From Pseudomonadota bacterium (lineage in GTDB: Bacteria > Myxococcota_A > Polyangia > Polyangiales > Polyangiaceae), in NCBI GenBank assembly GCA_023431345.1, contig JAEYWK010000146.1:1-64000 (forward strand): a stretch of 64,000 nt of DNA, read 5' to 3'. Each line of letters starts with the position of its first letter. The stretch's first letter is position 1. The notes below the pieces were generated by a model. That model did no database searches and was not told the origin of the DNA. It saw only the letters and a program-made list of their open reading frames with translations. Positions 1 to 8,826 of this stretch are shown one piece after another. Made by a program: the position numbers and the translations under genes.

Positions 1-1
1 G

Positions 2-2191
2 CCTTCCGACGCGCCGCCGCCTTCCGGGGTACTGCCCGCCGACGCGCCCGCACCCGCCGACGCGCCGCCGCCAGCCGCGCCGCCCAGTGCACCGCCCCCG
101 CCCGAGCAGGTCACGATCGTCGGCACCCGCGTCGCGCGCACCGCTGGCTCGGCTCACGTCATCAACAAGAAGCAGCTCGAGCGCCAAGAGTACGACGACG
201 CGGGCGCGATCTTGCAGCAAGTGCCCGGCGTCTACGTGCGCGTCGAGGACGGCGTCGGCCTGCGGCCGAACCTGGGCATCCGCGGCGCCAACCCGGATCG
301 CAGCAAGAAGCTCACGCTGATGGAAGACGGCATCTTGTTCGGCCCCGCGCCGTACTCGGCCCCCGCCGCCTACTACTTTCCTTTGATGACGCGCATGAAC
401 GCGGTGCGCGTCATCAAAGGGCCGTCCGCCGTCGCCTACGGGCCGCAGACGGTCGGCGGCGCCGTCGACTTCATCTCTCGGCCCATTCCGAGCCGCACGA
501 GCGGCGGCGTCGATTTCGCCTATGGGGAGTACGGTTACACCAAGGCCGACGGCTGGTTCGGCGCGAGCACGGAGCAGGTCGGCGTCTTGGTGAGCGGCGT
601 TCGGCTTCACAACGACGGCTTCAAGGAGCTACGAAACGGCGGCGACACGGGCTCCACCCGCAACGATTGGCTCGCCAAGCTGAGCTTCGTCGTCGACCCG
701 AACGCAGAGGCGCGGAATGAATTCGTGCTCAAGATGGCGTACGCGGACGAGGTCTCCAACGAGTCGTACCTCGGCCTGACCGACGCCGATTTACGGCGTG
801 ATCCGGACCTGCGCTACGGCGCGAGCCAGCTCGACCAGATGAAGAACCATCGCTCTTCGCTGGTGCTGTTTCACACCTACGACGACCCGAAGCGGCGGCT
901 CAAGCTCAAGAGCGCCGCTTACCGTCATGACTACGCGCGCGTTTGGCGCAAGGTCAACTCGCTGCGAGGCGCGCCGATCTTCGATGTTCTGACCAACCCC
1001 GAAGATCCGGTCAACGCTGGCTACTTGGCGGTGCTGCGGGGGGAAACCGACAGCGCAACGCCCAGCGAGAGCGTCATGGTCGGCCCGAACGACCGTGCTT
1101 TCATCAGCCAGGGCGTGCAGTCGACGCTCGAGCACCAGCGCAAAGATGGCCCCGTCGAGCAGCGCATCGAGATCGGCATGCGCCTGCACTACGACGAAAT
1201 CCGGCGTCGCCACAGCCAAGACGGGTTCGAGATGGTCAGCGGGCAGCTCATCCCCGACGGCACGCCCACGCAGATCACCGCCGCCAACACCGACAGCACT
1301 TACGCGCTGGCGGTGCACGCGATGGACGCGCTCAGCTGGCGCTCGCTCACGCTGACGCCCGGGATCCGCGCCGAATTCATCCGGTCGCGCAGCGAAGATC
1401 GCCTCGCCGACGAGACCACGAACGGCTCGGTCGTGGCCTTGATGCCAGGCGCGGGCCTGTATTGGGGCATCACCCCGAGCTTGGGCCTGTTGGGCGGCGT
1501 CCACCGCGGCTTCAGCCCGCCTCCGCCCGGGAGCAACGGCGACGTCGAGCCGGAGTACAGCGTCAACTACGAGACGGGTGCGCGCTTCAGCCAGGGCCCC
1601 GCCCGCGCCGAGGTCATCGGCTTTTACAACGACTACTCCAACCTCACCGACATCTGCACGCTCTCGAGTGGCTGCGTCGACGCTGACTTGGATCAGCAGT
1701 TCGACGCCGGGCGCGCGCGCATCTTCGGCGTCGAAGCCTACGCAGCGCACGAGATTTCGGTGACGAGCCAGCTGAAGCTGCCGCTGTCCGTCGCGTACAC
1801 CTACACGCGCGCGCAGTTTCAGAACGATTTCGAGTCGCAAGATCCGATCTACGGCAGCGTCAAAGACGGGGATTTCATTCCCTACGTCCCCCGCCATCAG
1901 CTCACGGCGACGCTGGGCGCCGCGATCGAGCGCGCCTCCGTGTACGGCACGTTCGGCTATGTCTCGCGCATGCGCGAAGAGGCTGGGCAGGGCTCGCTCG
2001 ACGACGCGCTCACGACCGACGCGCAAAAGTGGCTGGATATTGGGGCTCAAGTGCGCGTGATCGGTCCGCTCAAGCTGTACGCGAACTGGCGTAACCTGCT
2101 AAACGAGCGCGATTTGGTGTCGCGGAGACCATTCGGGGCCCGGCCGAATCCGCCGCGCTGGTTGCAGGCAGGGGCCAAGGTCGAGCTGTAG
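2..2191 (+). CDS. TonB-dependent receptor, FecA-like (5' partial)
   Basis: The reading frame is open from base 2, so the start lies upstream; about 729 residues are visible. A Pro/Ala/Asp-rich linker of about 35 residues precedes a TonB-type plug (VTIVGTRV, then LQQVPGVYVRVEDG). The plug segment GIRGANPDRSKKLTLMEDGI followed by APYSAPAAYYFP and VIKGPSAVAYGPQTVGG closely follows the FecA (ferric dicitrate receptor) pattern. The rest reads as alternating beta-strand repeats ending in an LQAGAKVEL-type C-terminus. Family knowledge: outer-membrane 22-strand barrels driven by TonB-ExbB-ExbD. No STN signalling domain is seen in the visible N-terminal part, but it could lie upstream. The ferric-chelate substrate is an inference from FecA similarity. 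Confidence 0.9.
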   Translation, partial: PSDAPPPSGVLPADAPAPADAPPPAAPPSAPPPPEQVTIVGTRVARTAGSAHVINKKQLERQEYDDAGAILQQVPGVYVRVEDGVGLRPNLGIRGANPDRSKKLTLMEDGILFGPAPYSAPAAYYFPLMTRMNAVRVIKGPSAVAYGPQTVGGAVDFISRPIPSRTSGGVDFAYGEYGYTKADGWFGASTEQVGVLVSGVRLHNDGFKELRNGGDTGSTRNDWLAKLSFVVDPNAEARNEFVLKMAYADEVSNESYLGLTDADLRRDPDLRYGASQLDQMKNHRSSLVLFHTYDDPKRRLKLKSAAYRHDYARVWRKVNSLRGAPIFDVLTNPEDPVNAGYLAVLRGETDSATPSESVMVGPNDRAFISQGVQSTLEHQRKDGPVEQRIEIGMRLHYDEIRRRHSQDGFEMVSGQLIPDGTPTQITAANTDSTYALAVHAMDALSWRSLTLTPGIRAEFIRSRSEDRLADETTNGSVVALMPGAGLYWGITPSLGLLGGVHRGFSPPPPGSNGDVEPEYSVNYETGARFSQGPARAEVIGFYNDYSNLTDICTLSSGCVDADLDQQFDAGRARIFGVEAYAAHEISVTSQLKLPLSVAYTYTRAQFQNDFESQDPIYGSVKDGDFIPYVPRHQLTATLGAAIERASVYGTFGYVSRMREEAGQGSLDDALTTDAQKWLDIGAQVRVIGPLKLYANWRNLLNERDLVSRRPFGARPNPPRWLQAGAKVEL

Positions 2192-2230
2192 GAGCGCCAG
2201 CTGCTGCTCGGCGCATGCTATGGGCGCACC

Positions 2231-3412
2231 ATGCGCCCGCTTCGGCTGAGCTTCGGCCTGTTGCTGGTGGCCTGCGGGCCCAGCACGGCGCCCATGGCCG
2301 CGCTGCCGCCCCGGCCCGACGAGGCGGCGAGGATGGCTCCGGCGCTCCGTCTCGCGCCCTCCGCACCAGCCGCGCCCGAGTCAGGCCCACCTGAGCCGCA
2401 ACCTACGGTCGGGCCCGCGACGGCCGATCAGGCGACCGTCGGTGTCGGCGCGTCCGAAGGTCCTCCGCTGCCGGCGCCACAAGTGCTGGTCGAACCGGTT
2501 TACTCGGCGCTCGGCCACGCCCGGCGCGCGACCGAAATGCTCACGCTCGAGCGGGATGATGAGCTGTTTCAATGGGCGCTCGGCGGCAGCGCGAACCCGG
2601 CCCATCCCGCGCAGCTCGCGGGCTACCACCCCGCAACTCGCGTCGTCGTCGACGTCGAGTTGCTCTCGCGCGCGCCCAAAGGGGCGACGAAGCGCTTGCT
2701 CGGCATCGCGCGAAGCCGCGGCTATTGGGGCTTTCGCTCGTGCTTCGAGGCCGCTCAGCGCGTCACCCCGAAGAGTGAGCGACGAGCCAAAGTACGCCTC
2801 ACCTTGAGCGCGACCGGTCGGGTGCTCGGGTCGCGCAGTGTCGGGCCGACGCCCGAGCGCGACTACGCTCGCTGCGTGCTCGAGAAAGCGCGCAAGCTCG
2901 ACTTCACGCCCGGCTTCACGCGCAAGCTCGACGTCGAGATTAGCGTCAAGCAGTGGCCCGGCCATGCGCCCGTACCGCCACGCGCGCCGGACGACGCGGT
3001 CACACCAGAGCTCGGCCCCGCTGGGCGCCAAGCGCTGCAAGACCTCACGCCCGCCTGGGCGGCCTGCTATCAGCAGGCGCTCAGCGCCGATCCGCAGCTC
3101 TGGGGGCGCCTCGCGTTCAAGCTCACGCTGTCGTCCGAGGGGGCTGTGCTGCAAGCGGTCGAGGCGGAGACTCGCTTTCCGAGCCCACAGCTGAGCGAGT
3201 GCGCGCGCCAATTGCTCGTCGGCGCGCGCCTCGGGCCGAGCTCGACCACCGAGCTCAGCCTCGCTCTTCGATTCGGTCAGCCTCCGCCGCCTGCGCCGCC
3301 TTCGCCGCCGACCGGGGTCGAGCCGGCGCCGCCTTCGCCACTGCCGGCGCCGCCATTGCCGGCGCCGCCTTCGCCATTGCCGGCGCCGCCCGCGCCCGGA
3401 TCCGTGCACTGA
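2231..3412 (+). CDS. AgmX/PglI-type repeat lipoprotein with Pro-rich tail
   Basis: 393 aa, starting at ATG 40 nt after the receptor. A short signal sequence ends in a lipobox (LLVAC, Cys15). Two similar domains follow, at about residues 150-240 and 255-350. Each has one Cys near its start (FRSCFEAAQ; WAACYQQAL), a central strand ending in a Gly turn, and a second Cys (YARCVLEKAR; LSECARQLL) before the last strands. This is the two-Cys layout of the AgmX/PglI C-terminal (TonB-like) domain common in myxobacteria. The last 45 residues are a Pro/Ala repeat overlapping the convergent gene on the other strand by 136 nt. Function unknown; an envelope role is inferred. Confidence 0.7.
   Translation: MRPLRLSFGLLLVACGPSTAPMAALPPRPDEAARMAPALRLAPSAPAAPESGPPEPQPTVGPATADQATVGVGASEGPPLPAPQVLVEPVYSALGHARRATEMLTLERDDELFQWALGGSANPAHPAQLAGYHPATRVVVDVELLSRAPKGATKRLLGIARSRGYWGFRSCFEAAQRVTPKSERRAKVRLTLSATGRVLGSRSVGPTPERDYARCVLEKARKLDFTPGFTRKLDVEISVKQWPGHAPVPPRAPDDAVTPELGPAGRQALQDLTPAWAACYQQALSADPQLWGRLAFKLTLSSEGAVLQAVEAETRFPSPQLSECARQLLVGARLGPSSTTELSLALRFGQPPPPAPPSPPTGVEPAPPSPLPAPPLPAPPSPLPAPPAPGSVH
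3277..3412. repeat. Low-complexity tail-to-tail overlap of two genes
   Basis: A 136-nt stretch of short G/C-rich repeats (gccattgccggcgccgcc type units) is read as Pro/Ala on the forward strand and as Gly/Ala/Glu on the reverse strand. The repeat begins where the second AgmX-like domain of the forward gene ends, so both low-complexity tails come from the same DNA. Confidence 0.75.
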
Positions 3413-4488
3413 TTGTATTCGCGCACGTCCTCGTCAGCCCCGAAGCAGAGGCCAGGCCCCTTGAAGTCTGATGGTAGCTCGAGGAGCTCGGTGCTGCATT
3501 TCAAGGCCGGGTCGTTGCATTGGTCGGTGCAATTGCAGGCCGGCATGCAGAAACCGTAGTCGCCGATTTCCGGATCGGGAGCGAGGGCCGCCAGATTGGC
3601 GCAGAGGCCGTCGAATTTCTCGGTGTCCGAGTTCCAGGAGCAAGGCGTCCCGAAAGCGCAGTTGGTCGCGCAGTGCCCGGCGCTGGTATTCGGGCCATCG
3701 GCCTGGCAGAAGCCGAGGCATTCGTCCGGCTCCGACGGCTCGTCATCGGCGGGAACGGTGCACGGCTCGCCCAGCGGCTTTCCTGTCGGCTTCTCGTCGA
3801 CGCACAGACCGCCCAAGAACGACTGATCGCAGTACGTACCCGAAGCGCAGTCGAGATCGCCGCGGCAATTGGGCAAGCAGCCCGCAAACACCACGTTGCA
3901 GGTGCCGTCGATGCAAAGCTCGCCCTCGTCGCAGTCCCTCTCGTCGCTGCAATCCTCTCGAGTGTCGCCGAGTAGCGCGGGATTGCACGCGAAGTCGACA
4001 CGGTCGTGGCACTTGACTTCGCCTACTCCTGGCGCGCCGAACGAACAGGCTTCGATGCAATAGCCCTTGCCTTGGGCGAACGGATAACAGAGAGCGTTCG
4101 TCCCCACCGCCTCGCACTCGGTGCCTTGCTCGGCAGGATCGCACGGGATCGTGCACAGACCTCCGGGAGGAGCGCCCTCCCCCACCGAACCGGTCACGCA
4201 CTTCAAGCCGGGCGCGTCGGGATCCGCGCAGTCCGCGTCGACGTCGCAGGCGCGACCGAGCTTGGTCGCCGAGACGCCGTCGTTTCCACCGGCGCCGAAG
4301 CCGGCGACGCCGTTGTTGCCCGCGCGGCCGGGGCCCGAGCCACCTTTGCCCGCGGTGCCGCCGCTGCCGCCGACGAACGAGCCGCTGCCGCCGCCCCCCT
4401 CGAGCCCTTCATCTTTTCCACAGCTCGCAGACGAGAAGGCGGCTGCCACCATCAACCCGGCCAGGCACCACGACTTACCTGCTTTCAT
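3277..4488 (-). CDS. Cys-rich lipoprotein with Gly-rich linkers
   Basis: 403 aa. I chose the ATG at 4488 because it starts a clean lipoprotein signal peptide (MKAGKSW, hydrophobic core, FSSASC with Cys23); the frame stays open to 4707 but that part is Arg-rich and unlike a leader. A Gly-rich linker (about residues 30-70) is followed by a module of some 30 cysteines in short spacings (CDVDADCADPDAPGLKC, CDEGELCIDGTC), as in secreted myxobacterial surface proteins. The C-terminus is a GGAG-type repeat overlapping the convergent gene. Likely surface-exposed and disulfide-rich. No enzymatic motif seen. Confidence 0.75.
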   Translation of the reverse strand: MKAGKSWCLAGLMVAAAFSSASCGKDEGLEGGGGSGSFVGGSGGTAGKGGSGPGRAGNNGVAGFGAGGNDGVSATKLGRACDVDADCADPDAPGLKCVTGSVGEGAPPGGLCTIPCDPAEQGTECEAVGTNALCYPFAQGKGYCIEACSFGAPGVGEVKCHDRVDFACNPALLGDTREDCSDERDCDEGELCIDGTCNVVFAGCLPNCRGDLDCASGTYCDQSFLGGLCVDEKPTGKPLGEPCTVPADDEPSEPDECLGFCQADGPNTSAGHCATNCAFGTPCSWNSDTEKFDGLCANLAALAPDPEIGDYGFCMPACNCTDQCNDPALKCSTELLELPSDFKGPGLCFGADEDVREYNQCTDPGAGGAGNGEGGAGNGGAGSGEGGAGSTPVGGEGGAGGGG

Positions 4489-4713
4489 CGAAACGAAGCC
4501 TCCAAGTAATGGCTCGTCTTCAGCGCGCCGAGCCGACATCCAAGCTTTTCCGTTAACCAGCCGGAGCGCAAGCTCCAAACACCGTACTTTTTCGCCTCTC
4601 GCACCGATCCATCGCAAGCTCTCTCGGGAACATTTCCGCCGTGCATCGCCCTGCGAGGTGGCCGGAAGATTCATCTGTGATCGGACTCGAGCGCGTCTCG
4701 TCACCACCCCGAC

Positions 4714-5712
4714 TCAGAACACCCCGATCGCCGCGCCCAGCGTCGCGCCGATCAGCGGCTGGCCAAAGCGCGCCACCTGGCGTCCCGCGAAGCGAACTCC
4801 AATGCGCGGCGCGCACGCACCCGCGAAGCCGCGCAGCTCCAAGAAGACGTGCGGCGCGAGGCGATAGCCGACGCCCGCCTCGAATGTCGCAGCTGGCACG
4901 AGCACCGAATCAGGCTCACTGCCGAACGGCGCCACGGCGTGCCCTTGCATGCTGGCACTGACCAGCATGGCTCCCACTCCCAGCTTGAGCCGCCAGTCCG
5001 AGCGCACCGGATACGTGGCGATCGAGACGCCGCCCGCTAGCAGGCGCACGTCGGTGTGCCCTTCGAGCGCTTGCACCTCGGCGGGGAGCAGCGAGGCGCG
5101 ACCGAAAGCGCTCGTCGATAGCCACGTGACCGGGAACACCCGCAGCTCGAGCTCGGCGTCCGGCGTGATGCCCAACCCGCCGCTCGATGCACCGAGCCCA
5201 CCGGCCACCCAGAGGCGGGGAGCGGGAGGGGCCGGCGACCGAGGCGGTGACGGCGGTGGCGAGTCGACGGACGGCTCCACCAGCGGCGTCGTGACACCGG
5301 GTGCGATGCCGAGCTCGGTGAGGCGCGCTCGGAAACGTTCGGCCAAGACGGCCGCGTTCGTGTCGGGGCGGCGACGCGGGTCGAGTCGCTCGCGTTCGTG
5401 GCGCGCGGGGCCAGCGAAAGCGCGCTCCCCTACGACGATCTCCGCTACGACGATCTCCGCCGTTTGCTTGCCTTGATCGACTGCGATGAGGGCGGCGCCG
5501 CCGCTTGCGCGCAGCAGCGCTTCGAGATCCGTGGCGGCGGCGCGGGGAGCGATCAGCTCGACGCGGTAACCGAACAGCGACAGCTCCGCGGCGAGGCGAC
5601 GCACGAACGGAGCGTCCGGACTACTGCTGACGACGACCACCAGCGGCGACGCCTCCTGCGCGACGCCCGTCGTCGCGAAAGCGACCAGCGCGCCGCCGAC
5701 GAGCGCGCCCAA
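4714..5712 (-). CDS. Outer-membrane beta-barrel protein behind FecR
   Basis: About 332 aa if translation starts at the TTG at 5712, which lies 8 nt after the fecR stop and gives a hydrophobic leader (MGALVGGALVAFATTGVAQEA). An ATG at 5859 in the same frame would overlap fecR by 140 nt and add an Arg-rich stretch, so I prefer the shorter form with moderate confidence. The N-terminal half (about 25-150) is a small alpha/beta domain (PLVVVVSSSPDAPFVRRLA). A Pro-rich linker leads to a C-terminal eight-strand-like barrel with Gly/aromatic alternation (LWVAGGLGASSGGLG; LKLGVGAMLVSASM; LIGATLGAAIGVF). It is the third gene of the sigma-FecR operon. Function unknown. Confidence 0.65.
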   Translation of the reverse strand: MGALVGGALVAFATTGVAQEASPLVVVVSSSPDAPFVRRLAAELSLFGYRVELIAPRAAATDLEALLRASGGAALIAVDQGKQTAEIVVAEIVVGERAFAGPARHERERLDPRRRPDTNAAVLAERFRARLTELGIAPGVTTPLVEPSVDSPPPSPPRSPAPPAPRLWVAGGLGASSGGLGITPDAELELRVFPVTWLSTSAFGRASLLPAEVQALEGHTDVRLLAGGVSIATYPVRSDWRLKLGVGAMLVSASMQGHAVAPFGSEPDSVLVPAATFEAGVGYRLAPHVFLELRGFAGACAPRIGVRFAGRQVARFGQPLIGATLGAAIGVF

Positions 5713-5719
5713 GGCCCGT

Positions 5720-6964
5720 TCAGCGCGAAAGCAGCTGGCGAGCGACGCGCTCGTGAGGACCGCGCGGATGCTTCGCCAAGTAGCCTTCAGCCACCTTCTG
5801 GGCAGCGGCGCGGTCACCGCCGCGCGAGAGCGCCTCCATGAGTCGACCTTCGGCTTCACGCGCGAAGGGCCCTCCTGGCTGCTCGGCTAGGTACGTCCGG
5901 AACCATCGGGCCGCCTCAGCATACGCTGCCCGCTGGTCGAAATGCACACGCGCAATCGAGAACGCCGCCTGCTTCGCGGCCGCCGAGCCCGAGCCGCGCG
6001 ACCGGAGCGCCTGGTAGGCGGTCAGCGCATCGGCCGACTTACCAGCAAAGCGCGCCGTATCGCCCAACAGCACCAGATCGGCCACCGACGCGCGGGACAC
6101 AGCTGCGTCGAAGCCATCGATGGCGATCAGGGCGTAGGCGTCCGCGAAGCGGCTCTGCCGCGACAGCGACTGCCAGCTGGGCGGCGTCTCGCGCGCCGCA
6201 CGGCCCTCGACGGAGTCGACAGAGTCGAGCGCGCCCGACGGCTCCTCGAGCGCCGGTGCGCTCGCCGGCTCGGGCGCGAGCTGGGCGCTGGAGCTCGGCA
6301 CCGGTCGCGCCGCAGAGGCGGCGCTGATCTCGAAGTGACCGGCGCGGCACGAGGCGCTGAGCGACTCACCCGCCAGCAGCGTCCGCCCTTCACCGAGCAC
6401 GCACCCCGAGACGACGACCTTGCCCTCGTGCAGGGTGAGCGTGAAAAGCTCGTCGCTCGGACGGAACCCGACGTCGAACCGAGTACCCGTCACGTCGACG
6501 GCGAACGGCCCGAGGCTCACGCGGTAGCGCGCGCCATGATTCGGTACGACGCGCACGTCGGCGGCGCCCGACTCGAGCACCAAGTGCGCGCCTATCGAGT
6601 CGAGCGTCGCTAGCCGCGCGCGTGAGCCCGGTGACAACGCCACCTCGGAACCATCGGAAAAATGAATATGAGGCGAGCCGGCGTCGGTCGCGCTCACCCA
6701 CTCGCCCACCGCCAGAGGATGCCCGCCGAGCGTAGCTGCGAGCGGCGTGCGCGGCCGCGCGGCGCTGTAGACGCCGGCCGCCGCGCACGCCGCTCCCACT
6801 AGCGCCAGGCCCGACCAAAGCTTCGACCGCGCCGGGCGACGCATCGGCTTGGAAATCACGCGGGCGCGCACGCTGCCGAGCGACAAATCTTGCGACAGGG
6901 CGCGATCTTGCTCGGCCGCGACCTCACGACCGAGGCTCTGCAGCCGCTCCGCCAAGCTGCTCAC
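5720..6964 (-). CDS. FecR-domain protein with C-terminal TPR-like helices
   Basis: 414 aa. The GTG at 6964 overlaps the sigma-factor stop (GTGA) and has AAGGAGG just upstream, so this start is well supported. A cytoplasmic N-terminus of about 45 residues is followed by one membrane segment (LWSGLALVGAACAAAGVYSA), then a FecR domain (VGEWVSATDAGSPHIHFSDG; VDVTGTRFDVGF; LHEGKVVVSG) at about 75-200. A Pro/Ser-rich linker leads to TPR-like helices (about 290-410; AAYAEAARWFRTYL). FecR proteins are anti-sigma or sigma-regulating factors, so this is likely the partner of the upstream ECF sigma, passing an envelope signal across the membrane. Confidence 0.85.
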   Translation of the reverse strand: MSSLAERLQSLGREVAAEQDRALSQDLSLGSVRARVISKPMRRPARSKLWSGLALVGAACAAAGVYSAARPRTPLAATLGGHPLAVGEWVSATDAGSPHIHFSDGSEVALSPGSRARLATLDSIGAHLVLESGAADVRVVPNHGARYRVSLGPFAVDVTGTRFDVGFRPSDELFTLTLHEGKVVVSGCVLGEGRTLLAGESLSASCRAGHFEISAASAARPVPSSSAQLAPEPASAPALEEPSGALDSVDSVEGRAARETPPSWQSLSRQSRFADAYALIAIDGFDAAVSRASVADLVLLGDTARFAGKSADALTAYQALRSRGSGSAAAKQAAFSIARVHFDQRAAYAEAARWFRTYLAEQPGGPFAREAEGRLMEALSRGGDRAAAQKVAEGYLAKHPRGPHERVARQLLSR

Positions 6965-7626
6965 GTGGCGCCTCCTTGTGCGGAGAAGCTGCTCGTCTCG
7001 CGCAGCCACTCCGAAAGCGACGGCTCGAGCGCCGCCGCCGCCGCGAACGTGCCCTGCGCACGTGACAAGCGGCGCTTGATGGTCGCGAGCGACACGCCGC
7101 ACGACGCTGCCACCTCCGTGAGCTCCATGCCCGCCACGAATCGCAGCGCGAAGGCGATGCGCTGGTCCGTGTCGAGCTTGTCGAGCACGCGATACACCGC
7201 CTGCATGGCCTGGCTGGCCTCGAAATCAGCGGGCGGCAGCTCGGGCTCCGGCATGTCCGTGAACGGCAGCAAACGTAAGATCCGGCCCCGCACGCGGCGG
7301 CGGATGCGGGCGCGCGCCGTAAACACCGCGATCTGGGTGAGCCACGCGCGGAGCGCCTTCGGATCGACCAGGCGATGCACCGACTCGAGCGCCGTGACGA
7401 AGACGTCGTGCACCAGGTCCAAAATCTCGGAGTCTGGGCCCATGACGCGCACGAGCACTCGGCGCACGTGCGGTGCGTAGCGGTCGAACAGCTGGGTACC
7501 GGCGTCGGGGTGGTGCTCGCGGAGGGCGAGCACCAGCAGCTCGTCGGACTCCGGCGCAGGCAGCTCCGACTGGCTCTTGCGCAGCGGTAAGAGCTCGGCG
7601 ACTGCCTGGGCGTCCTTCTTGGGCAT
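6961..7626 (-). CDS. ECF (sigma-70 family) RNA polymerase sigma factor
   Basis: 221 aa from the ATG at 7626 (MPKKDAQAVAEL); the frame is open further up but lacks sigma-like sequence. Region 2 spans about 35-110 (LFDRYAPHVRRVLVRVMG, DLVHDVFVTALESV, LRAWLTQIAVFTARA). Region 4 spans about 150-205, with an HTH (LTEVAASCGVSLATIKRRLS). Such factors direct RNA polymerase to envelope or iron/stress genes and are held by FecR-type regulators, here the next gene, joined by a GTGA overlap. The gene is divergent from the CAP lipoprotein; the 110-nt gap should hold both promoters, but I cannot identify them confidently. Confidence 0.9.
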   Translation of the reverse strand: MPKKDAQAVAELLPLRKSQSELPAPESDELLVLALREHHPDAGTQLFDRYAPHVRRVLVRVMGPDSEILDLVHDVFVTALESVHRLVDPKALRAWLTQIAVFTARARIRRRVRGRILRLLPFTDMPEPELPPADFEASQAMQAVYRVLDKLDTDQRIAFALRFVAGMELTEVAASCGVSLATIKRRLSRAQGTFAAAAALEPSLSEWLRETSSFSAQGGAT

Positions 7627-7736
7627 GCTCACGGTTCGACGAGAGTAAGGTGTCTCACACCCGGCGGATCGGCTCACTTCGCCGATTTCACGCGGAACTG
7701 GCGGGTCTGCAGGCACAGAGCGTGTATGTTTCGAGC

Positions 7737-8606
7737 ATGGCCGGCCGGCGACTCTTGCCAATAGCGGCTGCTTTCGTGGCGGCCGCGGTCGGCTGCGGCG
7801 ACCGCTATGGCGACCCCATCATCCTCGTCTTACCCGACGAGAGCGGCGCGAGCGGCGCGGGGGACGCGCCCGACGCTCGGGATGCGGGCGGCACCGGCGG
7901 AGGCTCGCCTGGCGGCGGGGTGGCCAGCATCGGTGGCGGGGGTGCGTCTGCCAGCGGCGGCTCGGCTCCGAGCGTCGGCATCCCGCTCGGCAGCGGCCCG
8001 ATTGGCCTGTGCGGCGGTTGCAGCGCGAGCGACGAGTGCGGCGACGCCAACGACGCCTGCATCCGCCACGCGGACCAACGCTTCTGCGGCCGCGATTGCT
8101 TCGACGCGCGCGACTGCCCCGATGGCTACGCCTGTGTCGAGCTGACGAATAGCCGACTCTACCAATGCGTGCCGGAAACGACCTGCCCGGAGCCTGCCGC
8201 CGCGCCACCCTCGCTCGACGAGCTCCGCAGCTACATGCTCGAGCGCATCAACGCCGAGCGCGTCGCGCGCAATCACGCGCCGCTGCAAGCTTCGGCTTGC
8301 CTCGATCAGCTCGCGCAAGAGAGCGCGCTCAGCTTCGCTGCCACCGACGAGCCGCTCGGCAAGTTCGTCAAGGAGTGCGACCCTATCTGGCCTAACTGCG
8401 CGTGCGGCTGGACGGCAGAGGCCGAGACCGCCATCGCTCGCTACGGGCTCGACTGGATGACCGCCGCCGATCACGCGCTCGGCGTCGGACGTGACACCCA
8501 AAACGATCGCTTCGTTCGCGCCTACCGCGACTACGACGCGAGCGACGTCGGCGTCGGCTTCTGGATCTCGGGCGACGAAGCCTGGATCGCCCTCTCCTTC
8601 CGCTAG
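7737..8606 (+). CDS. CAP/SCP-domain lipoprotein
   Basis: 289 aa from the ATG at 7737, which begins a lipoprotein leader (MAGRRLLPIAAAFVAAAVGC, Cys20). A Gly/Ala/Ser-rich linker (about 35-80) leads to a small Cys-rich module (CGGCSASDECGDANDAC; CFDARDCPDGYAC; about 88-135). The C-terminal domain (about 150-289) has the CAP opening helix (RINAERVARNHAPLQ) and a second helix with paired Ala/Leu (CLDQLAQESALSFAATD), with Cys residues likely in disulfides. CAP proteins are secreted and mostly non-enzymatic. The usual HxxQ and active-site His residues are not clearly seen, so this may be a divergent member. Confidence 0.7.
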   Translation: MAGRRLLPIAAAFVAAAVGCGDRYGDPIILVLPDESGASGAGDAPDARDAGGTGGGSPGGGVASIGGGGASASGGSAPSVGIPLGSGPIGLCGGCSASDECGDANDACIRHADQRFCGRDCFDARDCPDGYACVELTNSRLYQCVPETTCPEPAAAPPSLDELRSYMLERINAERVARNHAPLQASACLDQLAQESALSFAATDEPLGKFVKECDPIWPNCACGWTAEAETAIARYGLDWMTAADHALGVGRDTQNDRFVRAYRDYDASDVGVGFWISGDEAWIALSFR

Positions 8607-8706
8607 CTCGGCGGCCCACCGGCCCACGAGCCGCCCGAAACCACAAACTTCACGCGGCAGTGGCGCACCCACCCCCACGTGCGCTAAGAAGCGCGCCTCA
8701 CTTACC

Positions 8707-8783
8707 GGGTCGATAGCTCAGTCGGTTAGAGCAGTGGATTTTTAATCCATTGGTCCTCGGTTCGAATCCGAGTCGACCCACCA
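8707..8783 (+). tRNA. tRNA-Lys (anticodon UUU), CCA encoded
   Basis: A full cloverleaf can be drawn. The acceptor stem GGGTCGA (8707-8713) pairs with TCGACCC (8773-8779), with discriminator A and an encoded CCA. The D-arm is GCTC...GAGC. The anticodon stem GTGGA/TCCAT has one G-T pair and loop TTTTTAA, giving UUU. The T-arm CTCGG-TTCGAAT-CCGAG is perfect. Lys is the expected identity for UUU. It stands alone between a forward lipoprotein gene and a reverse PATAN gene. Confidence 0.97.
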
Positions 8784-8826
8784 TCACTCTCACGTCGGCG
8801 CCGCGGCGCTGGCGTGCTTCGGTGCC

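Noticed and set aside
791..2050. Long reverse open frame inside the FecA-like receptor gene
   Set aside because: It is antisense to a clear receptor, Arg/Val/Ala-rich and has no recognisable domain. GC-rich codon bias leaves such frames open.
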